Numbered from the stretch's first letter, positions 26,169-35,714 are shown. The stretch: 64,000 nucleotides of DNA from Micromonospora sp. NBC_00421 (GCF_036017915.1 NZ_CP107929.1:5460001-5524000), one strand, 5' to 3'. Program-made: numbers and translations. The notes: generated by a model not told the origin, from the letters alone.

Positions 26169-26978
26169 TCAGCCGGCGGCCGGATCCCGGGTGTCGGCCG
26201 GTACGACCAGCGGTGCTCCGGTGACCGGATCGGGGACGACCTGGTTCGGGATCCCGAAGACCTCGGCGACGAGTTCGGCACCCACAGTCGAGGCGGGACT
26301 ACCCTCGGCCACGATCCGGCCGTCGCGCATCGCCACGAGATGGGTGGCGTACCGGGCCGCGTGGTTGAGGTCGTGCAGCACGGCCACGACGGTGCGGCCC
26401 TGGGCGACCAGGCGGTGCAGCACGTTGAGCACGTCGATCTGGTGCGCCACGTCCAGGTAGGTGGTGGGCTCGTCGAGCAGGACGACCGGGGTCTGCTGGG
26501 CCAGCACCATGGCGATCCAGGCCCGCTGTCGTTGCCCGCCGGAGAGTTCGTCGACCCGACGGTCGGCCAGGTCGGTCGTGCCGGTCGAGTCGAGGGCCGA
26601 CTCGACGGCCTCCTCGTCGGCGTGCGAGAAGCGGCGGAGCACCCGCTGGTGGGCGTAGCGGCCCCGGCCGACCAGTTCCCGGACGGTGATCCCCTCGGGC
26701 GCGGTCATGGTCTGCGGTAGGAGCGCGATCCGGCGGGCGCGTTCCTTCGCCGGCAGGGCGACCAGGTCCGCTCCGTCCAGCAGGACCCGCCCCACGGCGG
26801 GGCGGAGCAGCCCGGACAGCGACCGCAGGAGCGTCGACTTGCCGCACGCATTCGGCCCGATGAGCACGGTGAACGAGCCGTCCGGGACCGCGAAGGACAG
26901 TTCCTCGCTGACGATCCGCTGGTCATAGCGGAGGGTGACGCGTTCCGCGCGGAGTCGGGCGTTCAACTGGTCGACCAT
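26169..26978 (-). CDS. Ferric-siderophore ABC transporter, ATP-binding protein (FecE/FepC type)
   Basis: A 269-residue ATPase with Walker A GPNACGKSTL, signature LSGGQRQRAWIA, Walker B VVLLDEPTTYLD and the switch His in VAVLHDLNHA, all in the form typical of siderophore importers. It is the last gene of a four-gene operon; its ATG at 26978 overlaps the end of the second permease by 16 bases. It powers import through the FecCD-type permeases. Control by the iron box upstream of the binding-protein gene is likely. Confidence 0.95.
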   Translation of the reverse strand: MVDQLNARLRAERVTLRYDQRIVSEELSFAVPDGSFTVLIGPNACGKSTLLRSLSGLLRPAVGRVLLDGADLVALPAKERARRIALLPQTMTAPEGITVRELVGRGRYAHQRVLRRFSHADEEAVESALDSTGTTDLADRRVDELSGGQRQRAWIAMVLAQQTPVVLLDEPTTYLDVAHQIDVLNVLHRLVAQGRTVVAVLHDLNHAARYATHLVAMRDGRIVAEGSPASTVGAELVAEVFGIPNQVVPDPVTGAPLVVPADTRDPAAG

Positions 26979-28039
26979 CGGGCCCTCCTGATCTCGTGGA
27001 CGAGCAGCCAGAGCAGGTACCCGCCGCCGACGGTGATCGTCACCACCCCCACCGGCACGGTCAGCGGGATCACGTGCTGGGCGACCAGGTCGGAGCCGAG
27101 CAGCAGCAACGCCCCCACCACGGCGGTGGCGGCGAGCGGCATGCCCGGTGTCCGGACGAGCCGGCGGGCGATCTGTGGGGCGGCCAGGGCGACGAAGGAG
27201 ATTGGACCGGCCACCGTGGTGACGGCGCTGACCAGGATGACCGCGATCAGCACGAGGGCGGCGCGGTTCCGGTCGACAGCGACTCCACTGGCGGCGGCGA
27301 CGTCGTCGCCCAGCTCCAGCTGGGCCAGGGCCGCCGACCACAGGCCGGTGATCGCCAGCAACGCCAGGATGACCCCGACGGCGGGCCAGACCACTTCGGC
27401 GGTGGCGGTGTTGAGTGAGCCGGCGCCCCAGGCTGCGGCGAAGAGCGCCGTCTCCAGGTCGGCACGGAGCAACAACCAGGTGTTTGTGGCGGCGAGCATC
27501 GAAGAGACCCCGACACCCACCACGATGAACCGGAACCCGGAGAGCCCGTCCCGGTAGGCGAGCAGGTAGATCGCCAGGGCGGCCAGCAGGCCACCGGCGA
27601 GCGAGCCGAGCATCAGCAGGTGCCAGCCGCCGCCGAGCAGCAGCAGGGCGATGAGCATTCCGGAGAACGAGCCGTTTGCCAGGCCGATGATGTCCGGGCT
27701 GGCCAACGGGTTGCGGGTGATGGTCTGGAAGATCGCACCGGCGATGCCGAGCGCCGCGCCGAAGGTGACGGCGGCGGCGATGCGGGGCAACCGCCACTCC
27801 AGCACGACCGTGCGGGTCAGCCCGTCGATCCGGCCGCCGAGCACACCGAGGACCTCGTCGAAGCGGAGCGGGAAGTCACCCGCCCAGAGACCGACCACCG
27901 CCAGCGCCGTGACGACGAGCGCCGCGACGGCGCAGACGGCGGCCTCCCGCACACCGACGGCCACGTGCCGACGGTCGGTGCCGAGCACCAGCCGGCGGCG
28001 TCCACCGGTGAGCCGGACCGGCCGGTTCCCGACGCTCAC
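26963..28039 (-). CDS. Ferric-siderophore ABC transporter permease (FecCD family), second subunit
   Basis: A 358-residue membrane protein with about nine or ten helices of the FecCD family. It shows the family motifs WRLPRIAAAV, GAIFQTITRNPLASPDIIG and the C-terminal AGPISFVALAAPQIAR with its ATPase-contact helix. It starts at a GTG at 28039 that overlaps the stop of the first permease (GTGA). With the preceding gene it forms a heterodimeric channel. Confidence 0.94.
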   Translation of the reverse strand: MSVGNRPVRLTGGRRRLVLGTDRRHVAVGVREAAVCAVAALVVTALAVVGLWAGDFPLRFDEVLGVLGGRIDGLTRTVVLEWRLPRIAAAVTFGAALGIAGAIFQTITRNPLASPDIIGLANGSFSGMLIALLLLGGGWHLLMLGSLAGGLLAALAIYLLAYRDGLSGFRFIVVGVGVSSMLAATNTWLLLRADLETALFAAAWGAGSLNTATAEVVWPAVGVILALLAITGLWSAALAQLELGDDVAAASGVAVDRNRAALVLIAVILVSAVTTVAGPISFVALAAPQIARRLVRTPGMPLAATAVVGALLLLGSDLVAQHVIPLTVPVGVVTITVGGGYLLWLLVHEIRRARWSTS

Positions 28040-29085
28040 AGTGCGGTCGCCTGTCGGCGTCGGACCAGCGCGATCAGCACCGGCGCACCCACGAACGCGG
28101 TGACGATGCCGACCGGCATCTCGCTGGGCAGGACGGCGACCCGGCCGAGTACGTCGGCCAGCAGCACCAGGACGCCGCCGGCCAGCATGGAGCCGGCGAG
28201 GATTCGGCGCTGGTCGGTACCGACGCCCCACCGCACCAGGTGCGGCACCACGAGCCCGACGAACGAGATGGGGCCGGCGATGGCGCTCGCCCCACCGGCG
28301 AGCAGGGTCACCGCGCCCAGCACGAGCAGTCGGGTCCGGACGAGGCTCACTCCCTGCGCGGCGGCGAGGTCCGGGCCGAGTGCGAACGCGTTCAGGCTGC
28401 GCGCCGCGAACAGCGCCGCGAACAGCCCGGCTGCGATCAGTGGCAGCACCGGCAGCAGCACGGCGGTGTCGCGTTCGAGCAGGCTGCCCGCGTTCCAGCC
28501 GCGCATCCGGTCGAAGGTGTCGGGGTGGGTGAGGGTGATTCCGGTGGTCAGTCCGGCCAGCACCGCGCCGGTCGCCACCCCGGTCACCAGCAGCCGGCTC
28601 GGGGTGGCCCGCAGGTCGGCGGCCCCGCCGACGGCGTACACGGCGACGGCGATCAGGAGCGCGCCGAGCAGGGCCAGCCACATGTAGGCGGCCGGCGAGG
28701 TCACCCCGAAGAAGGCGATGCCGGCGGCGACGAACGCGGCGGCACCGGCATTGACGCCGAGGATGCCCGGTTCGGCGAGCGCATTGCGGGTGAACGCCTG
28801 CATCAGGGCACCCGCGACCCCGAGCCCGGCACCGACCAGCAACCCGGCCAGGGTGCGCGGCAGGCGCTGTCCCCAGACCACGTACTGCGCGGTCTCGGTG
28901 CCCGCACCCCGCAGCGCCGCCCACACGTCCGACGGGGGCACCGGGTTCGCACCGACGAAGACCGACAGCACCAGCGAGCCCAGGAGCACGGCGACCGCCC
29001 CGGCCAGCCAGCGCCGGGTGGTACGGCGGCGCGCGGCGCGGCCGGTGGTCGGCCGTGCCGCGCGCGCGGATGCGGTGGTGGTCAA
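28036..29085 (-). CDS. Ferric-siderophore ABC transporter permease (FecCD family), first subunit
   Basis: A 349-residue FecCD permease with LPRTLAGLLVGAGLGVAGALMQ, RNALAEPGILG and AGPISFVGLVVPHLVR. The frame extends far upstream inside the binding-protein gene, but this is an artefact. The best start is the TTG at 29085, overlapping the binding-protein stop (TTGA); no ATG or GTG lies in a better place. If so, it is translated by coupling. Confidence 0.9.
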   Translation of the reverse strand: MTTTASARAARPTTGRAARRRTTRRWLAGAVAVLLGSLVLSVFVGANPVPPSDVWAALRGAGTETAQYVVWGQRLPRTLAGLLVGAGLGVAGALMQAFTRNALAEPGILGVNAGAAAFVAAGIAFFGVTSPAAYMWLALLGALLIAVAVYAVGGAADLRATPSRLLVTGVATGAVLAGLTTGITLTHPDTFDRMRGWNAGSLLERDTAVLLPVLPLIAAGLFAALFAARSLNAFALGPDLAAAQGVSLVRTRLLVLGAVTLLAGGASAIAGPISFVGLVVPHLVRWGVGTDQRRILAGSMLAGGVLVLLADVLGRVAVLPSEMPVGIVTAFVGAPVLIALVRRRQATAL

Positions 29086-30020
29086 CTCGACGCGGTGAGG
29101 ATGCGTTCGAGGTCGTCGAGGACGGTCTGTCCGCCGACCGTACCGACCCCGGTGATCCAGAACGACTGGTCGACCAGGTGCAGGCGGGGGAAGGCGGCGG
29201 CGTTGGCACTGACCGAGGCCGGGATGGTGCTGCGGTCGTTCACGTCGACGGTGGTGACGAAGACGTGGTCGGCCTTGGCCTCCAGCACCCGTTCGGGGGA
29301 GATGTCGACCGAGATGGAGTTCTCCCAGTCGCGCGGCGGGGTCTTGAAGCCGACGCACTCCAGGGCGCTGCCCGCGAAGGAGGTGGGTCCGTACAGCGTG
29401 AGGACGCCGTCCCGGGGGCGGACGAGCTGTGCGGTCTTGCCGGCGGTGCCGAACTTGTCGGCGATCTCCGCGCACCGCTGCCGGTAGCTGGTGAGGAGCT
29501 TGTCAGCGGAGTCCGCACCGCCGAGCGTGGTCGCGGTGAACCGGACGTTGTCCTGCCACGGGTCCGTCTGCGAGGCCATGAAGACCGTCGGGGCGACGGC
29601 GCTGAGCTGGTCGTAGAGGGCGGAGTGCCGGGATTCGGTGCCGACGATCAGGTCGGGCTTGAGGGCCGCGATCTTCTGCACGTTGGGTTCCTGGACGGTG
29701 CCGACGGTGGTGATGCCGGCGGCCTTGTCCCCCAGGTACTTCGGCACCCCGGCGGCCTCGTTGAGCACGGCCGCGCCGACCGGGGTGATCTCCAGGGCGA
29801 TGGCGGTGTCGAGCTGTACCGGTTCGAGGACGACGACCCGGGCCGGCTTGGCCGGCACGTCGGCCTTGCCGCGCGCGTGCTCGACGCTTCTGGTGTCACC
29901 GACGCCGCTCGCCTGGTCGGAGTCCGCGGAGCCGCAGGCGGCCACGGCGAACGCCATCGTCGAGGCGACGGTGAGGGCGAGCAGGCGTCGGTGGATTGTT
30001 CGAGGGGTTGGCGAGCGCAT
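29082..30020 (-). CDS. Iron-siderophore substrate-binding lipoprotein (FecB/FepB family)
   Basis: A 312-residue lipoprotein with a lipobox at FAVAAC (Cys29) and a periplasmic-binding-protein fold of the TroA/FecB type (VVVLEPVQLDTAIAL..., ALKPDLIVG, LYGPTSFAG). It would be anchored to the outer face of the membrane and hand a ferric siderophore to the permease pair. It is the first gene of the operon, 49 bases downstream of a near-perfect iron box. No siderophore synthetase is seen nearby, so the ligand may be a xenosiderophore or one made elsewhere. Confidence 0.93.
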   Translation of the reverse strand: MRSPTPRTIHRRLLALTVASTMAFAVAACGSADSDQASGVGDTRSVEHARGKADVPAKPARVVVLEPVQLDTAIALEITPVGAAVLNEAAGVPKYLGDKAAGITTVGTVQEPNVQKIAALKPDLIVGTESRHSALYDQLSAVAPTVFMASQTDPWQDNVRFTATTLGGADSADKLLTSYRQRCAEIADKFGTAGKTAQLVRPRDGVLTLYGPTSFAGSALECVGFKTPPRDWENSISVDISPERVLEAKADHVFVTTVDVNDRSTIPASVSANAAAFPRLHLVDQSFWITGVGTVGGQTVLDDLERILTASS

Positions 30021-30068
30021 GGTGCGGATTTCCCGTCTGGCGACTTACGGTGATGATGCCTCAGCGCA

Positions 30069-30087
30069 TTAGGTTAGCGTAACCTAA
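30069..30087. promoter_or_regulatory. IdeR/DmdR-type iron box
   Basis: TTAGGTTAGCGTAACCTAA is a 19-base palindrome broken only at its centre and matches the DtxR/IdeR consensus TTAGGTTAGSCTAACCTAA closely. It is 49 bases upstream of the binding-protein gene and overlaps the stop codon of the siderophore-interacting protein gene. It should repress the importer when iron is plentiful. Confidence 0.9.
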
Positions 30088-30935
30088 TCTGCCGACTCCT
30101 CGCGGGCCGGGCGATCATGCCAATAGCCCTGCGTGTGAAGTTGCGCCGAGGTGATGCGTGACTCAGCGAAGAGCCGCCGCACCCGAGCAATCTTGCTACT
30201 CTCCGTAGCTACCCAGGCATAGAAGCGAGCCCCGGCCCCGGCCGCCGCCGCACCGTGCTCGGCCAACCAGTCGCCCACCATGGAGGTCAGCGCCGTCCCG
30301 CCCCGCGCCTCGCGGCGCAACCGGACCTCGACCGAGTGGCCGGTGGTCACGTCGTCGAGGGTGGCGGCGTCCGCTGTGCTGCCGGCCTCCAGCAGGACCG
30401 TCGCCCGCACCCCCGGCCCGAGGCTGGGCAGGATGCCCCGCACCGCCGGGTACGCGGTCTCGTCCGCCGCGATCAGCACCTGGTCCGCCGGCCCCGGCTC
30501 CCACTGCACGCCGTACCCGGGCTGACCGGCCTGGACGTGCGGGCCCGACAGCAGCAACCGGTCGTCCGGGCGGGCGGCCTCCGCCCAGCCGCTCGCCGGA
30601 CCGTGCGGCTGGTGCAGGTAGAAGTCCAGGTCCAGCTCACCCGCCGCCGGCCGGACCCGGTACGCGGTGTAACTACGCAGCCATGGACGCTCGCGGTCGG
30701 GGATGGACCGCCACTCCCGCCGCCACTCCTGCTCCGGCTGCCCAGCCCGCAGCTCGGCCGGGTAGTCACCGGTGACCGGCAGCATGATCTTGATGCGTTG
30801 GTCGAGCTGGTGCGGAGCCAGATCCCGCAGCCGTTCGTCGCCGAGGGTGACGCGGACGAAACCGGGCGACAGGCGTCGGGTCGCCGTCACGACTGTCTCG
30901 AACAAGATGTTCGGCGAGTTCCGGAAGGTAGCCAT
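30084..30935 (-). CDS. Siderophore-interacting protein (FAD-dependent ferric-siderophore reductase)
   Basis: A 283-residue member of the SIP/ViuB family. The N-terminal FAD-binding barrel contains RSYTAYRV (the RxYT motif) and the C-terminal half is the NAD(P)H-binding domain with LIAADETAYPAVRGIL and YAWVATESSKIARVRR, both typical of the family. It reduces ferric siderophores in the cytosol to release iron. It is transcribed in the same direction as the importer and ends 64 bases before the binding-protein gene. A half iron box (AGGTTAGCG, 30944-30952) just upstream may add iron control. Confidence 0.93.
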   Translation of the reverse strand: MATFRNSPNILFETVVTATRRLSPGFVRVTLGDERLRDLAPHQLDQRIKIMLPVTGDYPAELRAGQPEQEWRREWRSIPDRERPWLRSYTAYRVRPAAGELDLDFYLHQPHGPASGWAEAARPDDRLLLSGPHVQAGQPGYGVQWEPGPADQVLIAADETAYPAVRGILPSLGPGVRATVLLEAGSTADAATLDDVTTGHSVEVRLRREARGGTALTSMVGDWLAEHGAAAAGAGARFYAWVATESSKIARVRRLFAESRITSAQLHTQGYWHDRPAREESAD

Positions 30936-30969
30936 GCCGGCAGAGGTTAGCGGGCCGCACCCGGTCTGT

Positions 30970-31752
30970 TCACCGCCCCCAGTCCTGCTTGGCGGCGCGG
31001 ACCAGCTTGTCCTTCAACTCCCGCGTGTGCCGGCGGCTCACCGGCAGCTCGGCGGCGTCGATCAGCACCACGTATCCCGAGTTGACCAGGCGCAGCTCCG
31101 CGATCAGCCGCAACTGCACCAGGTACGACCGGTGGATCCGCACGAAACCGGCGTCCGCCCAGCGTTCGGCGAGGGTGGCAAGCGAGACCCGGACCAGGTG
31201 CGACCCGTCGGCGGTGTGCAGCCGGGCATAGTCGCCCTGCGCCTCCACCCAGCGCACCGCCGAGCGGGGCAGCATCCGGGTCGTCCCGGCCAGCTCCACC
31301 GGGATCGTCGGGTCCTCCTCGGCGCGGGCCAGGGCCGCCGGGTGCGACGGCACCACCCGGGAACCCATCACCCGGCGCAGCGACTCGGCCAGCCGTTCGG
31401 CGCGTACCGGCTTGCGGACGTAGTCGGTGGCGCCCAGGTCGAACGCGTCCGCCGCGCCGTCGTCGTACGCGGTGACGAAGACGATCGCGGGGGGCCTGGC
31501 GAACCGGCGCAGCACCCGGGCCAGCTCCATCCCGTCCAGGCCGGGCATCCGGATGTCGAGGAAGACCACGTCCACGTCGGCGTCCCGCAGCACCCGCAAC
31601 GCTTCGGTGGCGTCACCCGCCGTGTGCAGCCGGGCCACCCGGGGATCGGCCCGCAGGTGGTACGCCAACTCGTCGAGCGCCGGTGGCTCGTCGTCGACCG
31701 CCAGCACCCGCAGGAACCCGGACGCGTTCACCGTGCCCGCCCGCTCGTTCAC
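30970..31752 (-). CDS. LytTR-family response regulator
   Basis: A 260-residue regulator with a receiver domain (about 14-130; acidic pair AVDDEP, phospho-acceptor Asp66 in FLDIRMPG, Lys in DYVRKPV) and a C-terminal LytTR DNA-binding domain (about 150-255, RSAVRWVEAQGDYARLHT ... FVRIHRSYLVQL). The GTG start at 31752 overlaps the stop of the sensor kinase gene (GTGA). In actinomycetes such pairs often control a nearby carboxylate symporter; the ActP-like symporter here lies about 10 kb away, so that link is only a possibility. Confidence 0.95.
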   Translation of the reverse strand: MNERAGTVNASGFLRVLAVDDEPPALDELAYHLRADPRVARLHTAGDATEALRVLRDADVDVVFLDIRMPGLDGMELARVLRRFARPPAIVFVTAYDDGAADAFDLGATDYVRKPVRAERLAESLRRVMGSRVVPSHPAALARAEEDPTIPVELAGTTRMLPRSAVRWVEAQGDYARLHTADGSHLVRVSLATLAERWADAGFVRIHRSYLVQLRLIAELRLVNSGYVVLIDAAELPVSRRHTRELKDKLVRAAKQDWGR

Positions 31753-33002
31753 GCGCCGGCCCGTACGCCCGGGTGGAACTTCGGGATCCGCAGGCTCACC
31801 TTCGTGCCCGAGCCGGGGCCGGTCTCGACGACCAGGCCGAACCCGTCGCCGAAGACCGAGCGGAGCCGCTCGTCGACGTTGGAGAGGCCGACGTGCTGGC
31901 CCGGGTCGTCGGTGGGGTCGCTGCCGGCCCGGGTCAGCTCGGCGATCCCCGCGGTCAGCGTTGCCGGATCCATCCCCACTCCGTCGTCCTCCACAGTGAT
32001 GTGACACTCGGCACCCGCGTCCCGGGCCTCGATGCTCACCATGCCGGTACCGGGCTTGCGCGACAACCCGTGCCGTACCGCGTTCTCCACGAGCGGTTGC
32101 AGACAGAGGAACGGCAGGGTCACCGGCAGCACCTCAGGGGCGATCTGCAGCCGCACCTGCAACCGGTCGCCGAACCGGGCCCGTTCGATGGTCAGGTACC
32201 TGTCGATCGAACGCAACTCCTCGGCGAGGGTGGTGAACTCGCCGTGCGCCCGGAAGGAATACCTGGTGAACTCGGCGAACTCCAGGATCAGCTCCCGGGC
32301 CCGTTCCGGGTCGGTGCGCACGAACGACCCGATCGCGGTCAGCGCGTTGTAGATGAAGTGCGGGCTGATCTGCGCCCGCAGCGCCCGGATCTCGGCGCGG
32401 GCCAGCCGCTCCCGGGACGAGTCCAGCTCGGCCAGCGAGAGCTGGTTGCCGGCCCAGTGCGCCGTCTCCAGGGTGGCCTGCACCAGGCCGGGCGCGGGTG
32501 GCCCGTCGGCCACCGCGACCAGCGCCCCGACCACCCGGCCGTCGGCCGACAACGGTGCCACCACCGCCCCGCGTACCAGGCAGTCGACCCGGTCGCAGTG
32601 CAGCTCCGACTCGCCCAGCACTGTCGACCGCCCGGTCTCGGCGACCCGCCGGGCCGCCGCGAGCAGTTGGTCGCCGTGGTGCCCGCCGCGCCCGTCGAGG
32701 GCGAGCAGCGCGTCGGCGTCCGTCAACGCCAACCCGGCCGCCCCCACCAATGCCCGCAGATGGCGTACGGCCTTCGCCGCGCCCGCCGGGTGCAGCCCCG
32801 TACGCAGCGGTTCGGCGGCCAGCCCGGCGGTGTGCAGCACCTCGTAGGTGGCCCGTTGGGTGGCGGTGGCGATGCCCCGTCGACCGCGCAGCCGTAGCGC
32901 CGCCCAGAACGCGGCGGCGAGCGCGGTCACCATCGAGACGACGCCGATCACGGCGGAGAGGTTGCCACCCACCCCGCGATCCTGGCCTGTCCGGCCCGCC
33001 AC
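31749..33002 (-). CDS. LytS-type sensor histidine kinase
   Basis: A 417-residue kinase with one N-terminal membrane helix (about 14-36), a GAF-like sensory domain (about 50-185), the phospho-acceptor motif AQISPHFIYNAL (His215) and an HATPase domain with LVENAVRHGL and DDGVGM / GLSNVDERL. It contains a cysteine pair around ELHCDRVDC (136 and 141) in the GAF part. It is translationally coupled to the LytTR regulator. The signal is unknown. Confidence 0.94.
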   Translation of the reverse strand: MAGRTGQDRGVGGNLSAVIGVVSMVTALAAAFWAALRLRGRRGIATATQRATYEVLHTAGLAAEPLRTGLHPAGAAKAVRHLRALVGAAGLALTDADALLALDGRGGHHGDQLLAAARRVAETGRSTVLGESELHCDRVDCLVRGAVVAPLSADGRVVGALVAVADGPPAPGLVQATLETAHWAGNQLSLAELDSSRERLARAEIRALRAQISPHFIYNALTAIGSFVRTDPERARELILEFAEFTRYSFRAHGEFTTLAEELRSIDRYLTIERARFGDRLQVRLQIAPEVLPVTLPFLCLQPLVENAVRHGLSRKPGTGMVSIEARDAGAECHITVEDDGVGMDPATLTAGIAELTRAGSDPTDDPGQHVGLSNVDERLRSVFGDGFGLVVETGPGSGTKVSLRIPKFHPGVRAGA

Positions 33003-33012
33003 GCCAAGGGTT

Positions 33013-34575
33013 TCAGTACGCGCCCTTGCGGGCCAGCACCACGCCCACCGTGCGCCACAGGATGCTCAGGTCGTACGCCAGCGACCAGTTGTCGACGTAG
33101 TAGAGGTCGAGCCGGACCGCCTCGTCCCAGGACAGGTCGGAGCGGCCGGAGACCTGCCACAGCCCGGTCATCCCGGGGCGGACCAGCAGCCGACGCCGTA
33201 CGTCGCCCAGGAAGTCGCCGTCGTCGGCAGGCAGCGGACGCGGCCCCACCAGCGACATCTCTCCCCAGAGCACGTTGATCAGCTGGGGCAGCTCGTCGAG
33301 CGAGGAGGCCCGCAGGAAGCGGCCCACCGGGAACACCCGGGGGTCCTGCTTCATCTTGAACAGCATGCCGTCGGTCTCGTTCTGGTCGACCAGGCCGGCC
33401 AGCCGCTCCTCGGCGTTGACGTACATGGTGCGGAACTTCCAGACCCGGAAGGTGTGCCCCTCGTGGCCGACCCGGGGCTGGCGGAAGAAGACCGGGCCGG
33501 GGTCGGAGAGCCGGATGGCCAGCCCGATGGCGAGGAAGACCGGCACCAGCAGCAGCAGGCCCAGCCCGGCGGCGACCCGGTCCAGCAGGTTCTTGGCAAG
33601 CAGCGCCGGCCCGGACAGGGTCGGCTCCTCCACGTGCAGCAGCGGCAGGCCCTCGATCGGGCGGATGTGCACCCGGGGGCCGGCGATGTCGGTGAGCTGC
33701 GGGGCGACCACCAGGTCGACGCCGGAGCCCTCCAACTGCCAGGCCAGCCGGCGCAACTCGCCCGGTTCGGCGCTGGCCGAGCCGCAGACCGCGATGGTGT
33801 CCCCGCCGACCTCCCGGACAAGGGCCAGCACGTCCCGGCCGGCGTAGACCGGGACGGGGGTCTCGATGCCCCGGGCGGCGGCGTACCCGTCGGTGATGTG
33901 GATGGCCACCGGCACCAGGCCGGCGCTCGGGTTGCGGGTGACCGCGACGTAGACCTCCAGGCACTCCGGCAGGGTGCCCACCAGCACCATCCGGTGCCCG
34001 GCGTGCCCGGCCCGACCCCGGATGCGGTGCAGCACGAACCGCGCGGCGATCCGGAAGAAGAGGACGAGCGCCAACGCCCCGGCGAGGGCGAAACCCACCG
34101 TGTAACGCGACAGGTCGGTCTTGGTGGCGAAGGCGACGAACGAGACGGTCGCGGCGACCGCGACGCCGCCCCGGATGACCCGTTTGTATTCCTCCGGGCC
34201 GAGACCGAGGTAACGCCTGTCGTAGGCCCGGTTACCCCACAGGGCCCCCAGCCAGCCGAGCGGCACCAGCAGGAAGACGACAGTGTAGAACCAGGTCGGG
34301 TCGGCCTGTGCGTTGTAGAAGCCGGCGCGGGCCTGACCGAACGCCTCCTGGGCGATCCAGTCGGCAAGCACCACGGCGGCGAAGTCGAGCAGCAGCAGCG
34401 CCACCGTGTACGGGCGGTGCCAGGTGGAGACCCGACGGCGGGCGCGAGCCCACGCCGACCTGGGCACCCCGTTGTGTGACGGTGGTGTCGGCGGCTGGAT
34501 CTCGAAGCTGTCCACGTGCCGCACGAGTTTGCTCCGGCCTGTGTTGGTTACCGGGCGCTGGAGGCTTGTCGTCAC
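33013..34575 (-). CDS. Polyprenyl-phosphate sugar-1-phosphate transferase (WcaJ/CpsE type)
   Basis: A 520-residue membrane enzyme that loads a sugar phosphate onto undecaprenyl phosphate, the first step of exopolysaccharide synthesis. It has four N-terminal helices, a Rossmann-like CoA-binding-type domain in the middle, one more helix, and the catalytic bacterial sugar transferase domain with KFRTM, SSLDELPQL and RPGMTGLWQVSGRSDLSW. The likely start is the GTG at 34575; the 62 codons upstream lack family similarity. It ends 10 bases before the sensor kinase gene. No other exopolysaccharide genes are adjacent, except a glycosyltransferase at 35795. Confidence 0.92.
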   Translation of the reverse strand: MTTSLQRPVTNTGRSKLVRHVDSFEIQPPTPPSHNGVPRSAWARARRRVSTWHRPYTVALLLLDFAAVVLADWIAQEAFGQARAGFYNAQADPTWFYTVVFLLVPLGWLGALWGNRAYDRRYLGLGPEEYKRVIRGGVAVAATVSFVAFATKTDLSRYTVGFALAGALALVLFFRIAARFVLHRIRGRAGHAGHRMVLVGTLPECLEVYVAVTRNPSAGLVPVAIHITDGYAAARGIETPVPVYAGRDVLALVREVGGDTIAVCGSASAEPGELRRLAWQLEGSGVDLVVAPQLTDIAGPRVHIRPIEGLPLLHVEEPTLSGPALLAKNLLDRVAAGLGLLLLVPVFLAIGLAIRLSDPGPVFFRQPRVGHEGHTFRVWKFRTMYVNAEERLAGLVDQNETDGMLFKMKQDPRVFPVGRFLRASSLDELPQLINVLWGEMSLVGPRPLPADDGDFLGDVRRRLLVRPGMTGLWQVSGRSDLSWDEAVRLDLYYVDNWSLAYDLSILWRTVGVVLARKGAY

Positions 34576-34853
34576 CTCAACCCATGTCCTCCCGCATGAC
34601 CCGCGCCGCTCACTCGCCGTGAGGGGCCCGGGTCGCCCACCGTTCCCGTCTCCCCATGCTGGCAGCGGGTCAAACGCGGACCCGAGGGACCTTGCGTCTG
34701 GCGTCGCCAACGAGGAACCGGCCGACTTCACGTCAGTTTTCGAAGCCGGGGACCGAGCCACTATACCGATGGACGGCCACCGGGGTAGAACGCGGACGGG
34801 GAGGTTTCACGCGCCGAGGGCGATACCTCTCCGTAACAATGACGAGCCGTCAC
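34576..34853. other. Non-coding gap
   Basis: About 280 bases between two minus-strand genes. No gene and no clear hairpin seen. It presumably holds the promoter of the sugar transferase. Confidence 0.3.
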
Positions 34854-35714
34854 TCACCGTACGAGACGGGACAACCGACGGTCAGCGAGCGGTTTTCCGC
34901 CGGTCTGGCAGGTCGGGCAGTACTGGAGACTGGAGTCGGCGAACGACACTTCCCGCACCGTGTCGCCACAGACCGGGCAGGGCAGCCCGGTGCGGGCGTG
35001 CACCTTCAACCCGGAGCGTTTCTCGCCCTTCAGCTCTGCCGCCCGGTGCCCGGCCGAGCGGCGTACCGCCTCACCGAGCACCGTCCGGGTCGCCGCGTGC
35101 AGGGTGGCGAGCTGGTCGTCGGTGAGCCGGTCGGTGATCGCGAACGGGGACAGCTTCGCCGCGTGCAGGATCTCGTCGGAGTACGCGTTGCCGACGCCGC
35201 AGAGCACCGCCTGGTCGGTCAGCACCCCCTTGACCTGCCCCCGTCGGCTGCGCAGCCGTTCGGTGAAGGTGGCCAGGTCGGCGTCGAGCGCGTCCGGCCC
35301 GAGCTTGGCCACCCCGGGGACCTGTGCCGGGTCGGTCACCAGGTAGGCGGCGAGCTTCTTCTGGGTGCCCGCCTCGGTGAGGTCGAACCCGGAGCCGTCG
35401 TCGAGGCGTACCCGCAGGGCGATCGGCCCCTTGCCGGGGCGTAGCGGGACGGTGGACGGGAACGCCTCCCGGTAGTGCAGCCAGCCGGCACGAGCCAGGT
35501 GCACCACCAGGTGCAGGTCGCCGTCGAAGATCACGTCGAGGAACTTGCCGTGCCGCCGGGCGTCCACCACCGCCCGGCCCGACACCGCAGTGGGCGCCGG
35601 TTCGTACGTCTTGAGGGCGTTGATCGCGGCGACCTCGACCCGGTCGACACGTCGCCCCACGGCACGCTCACGCAGGTAACCGGCGAGCGCTTCCACCTCC
35701 GGTAGTTCGGGCAC
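34854..35714 (-). CDS. Formamidopyrimidine-DNA glycosylase (Fpg/Nei family)
   Basis: A 286-residue base-excision repair enzyme that removes oxidised purines or pyrimidines and cuts the abasic site. After the GTG start it begins PELPEVE, where the Pro2 amine is the nucleophile and Glu3 assists; the beta-hairpin lysine lies in RRHGKFLDV. The H2TH region VLTDQAVLCGVGNAYSDEIL and the zinc finger CPVC...CPTC at the C-terminus are present. It is not possible to separate Fpg from Nei2-like function by eye. The start at 35714 is fixed by the required N-terminal proline. Confidence 0.95.
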   Translation of the reverse strand: MPELPEVEALAGYLRERAVGRRVDRVEVAAINALKTYEPAPTAVSGRAVVDARRHGKFLDVIFDGDLHLVVHLARAGWLHYREAFPSTVPLRPGKGPIALRVRLDDGSGFDLTEAGTQKKLAAYLVTDPAQVPGVAKLGPDALDADLATFTERLRSRRGQVKGVLTDQAVLCGVGNAYSDEILHAAKLSPFAITDRLTDDQLATLHAATRTVLGEAVRRSAGHRAAELKGEKRSGLKVHARTGLPCPVCGDTVREVSFADSSLQYCPTCQTGGKPLADRRLSRLVR

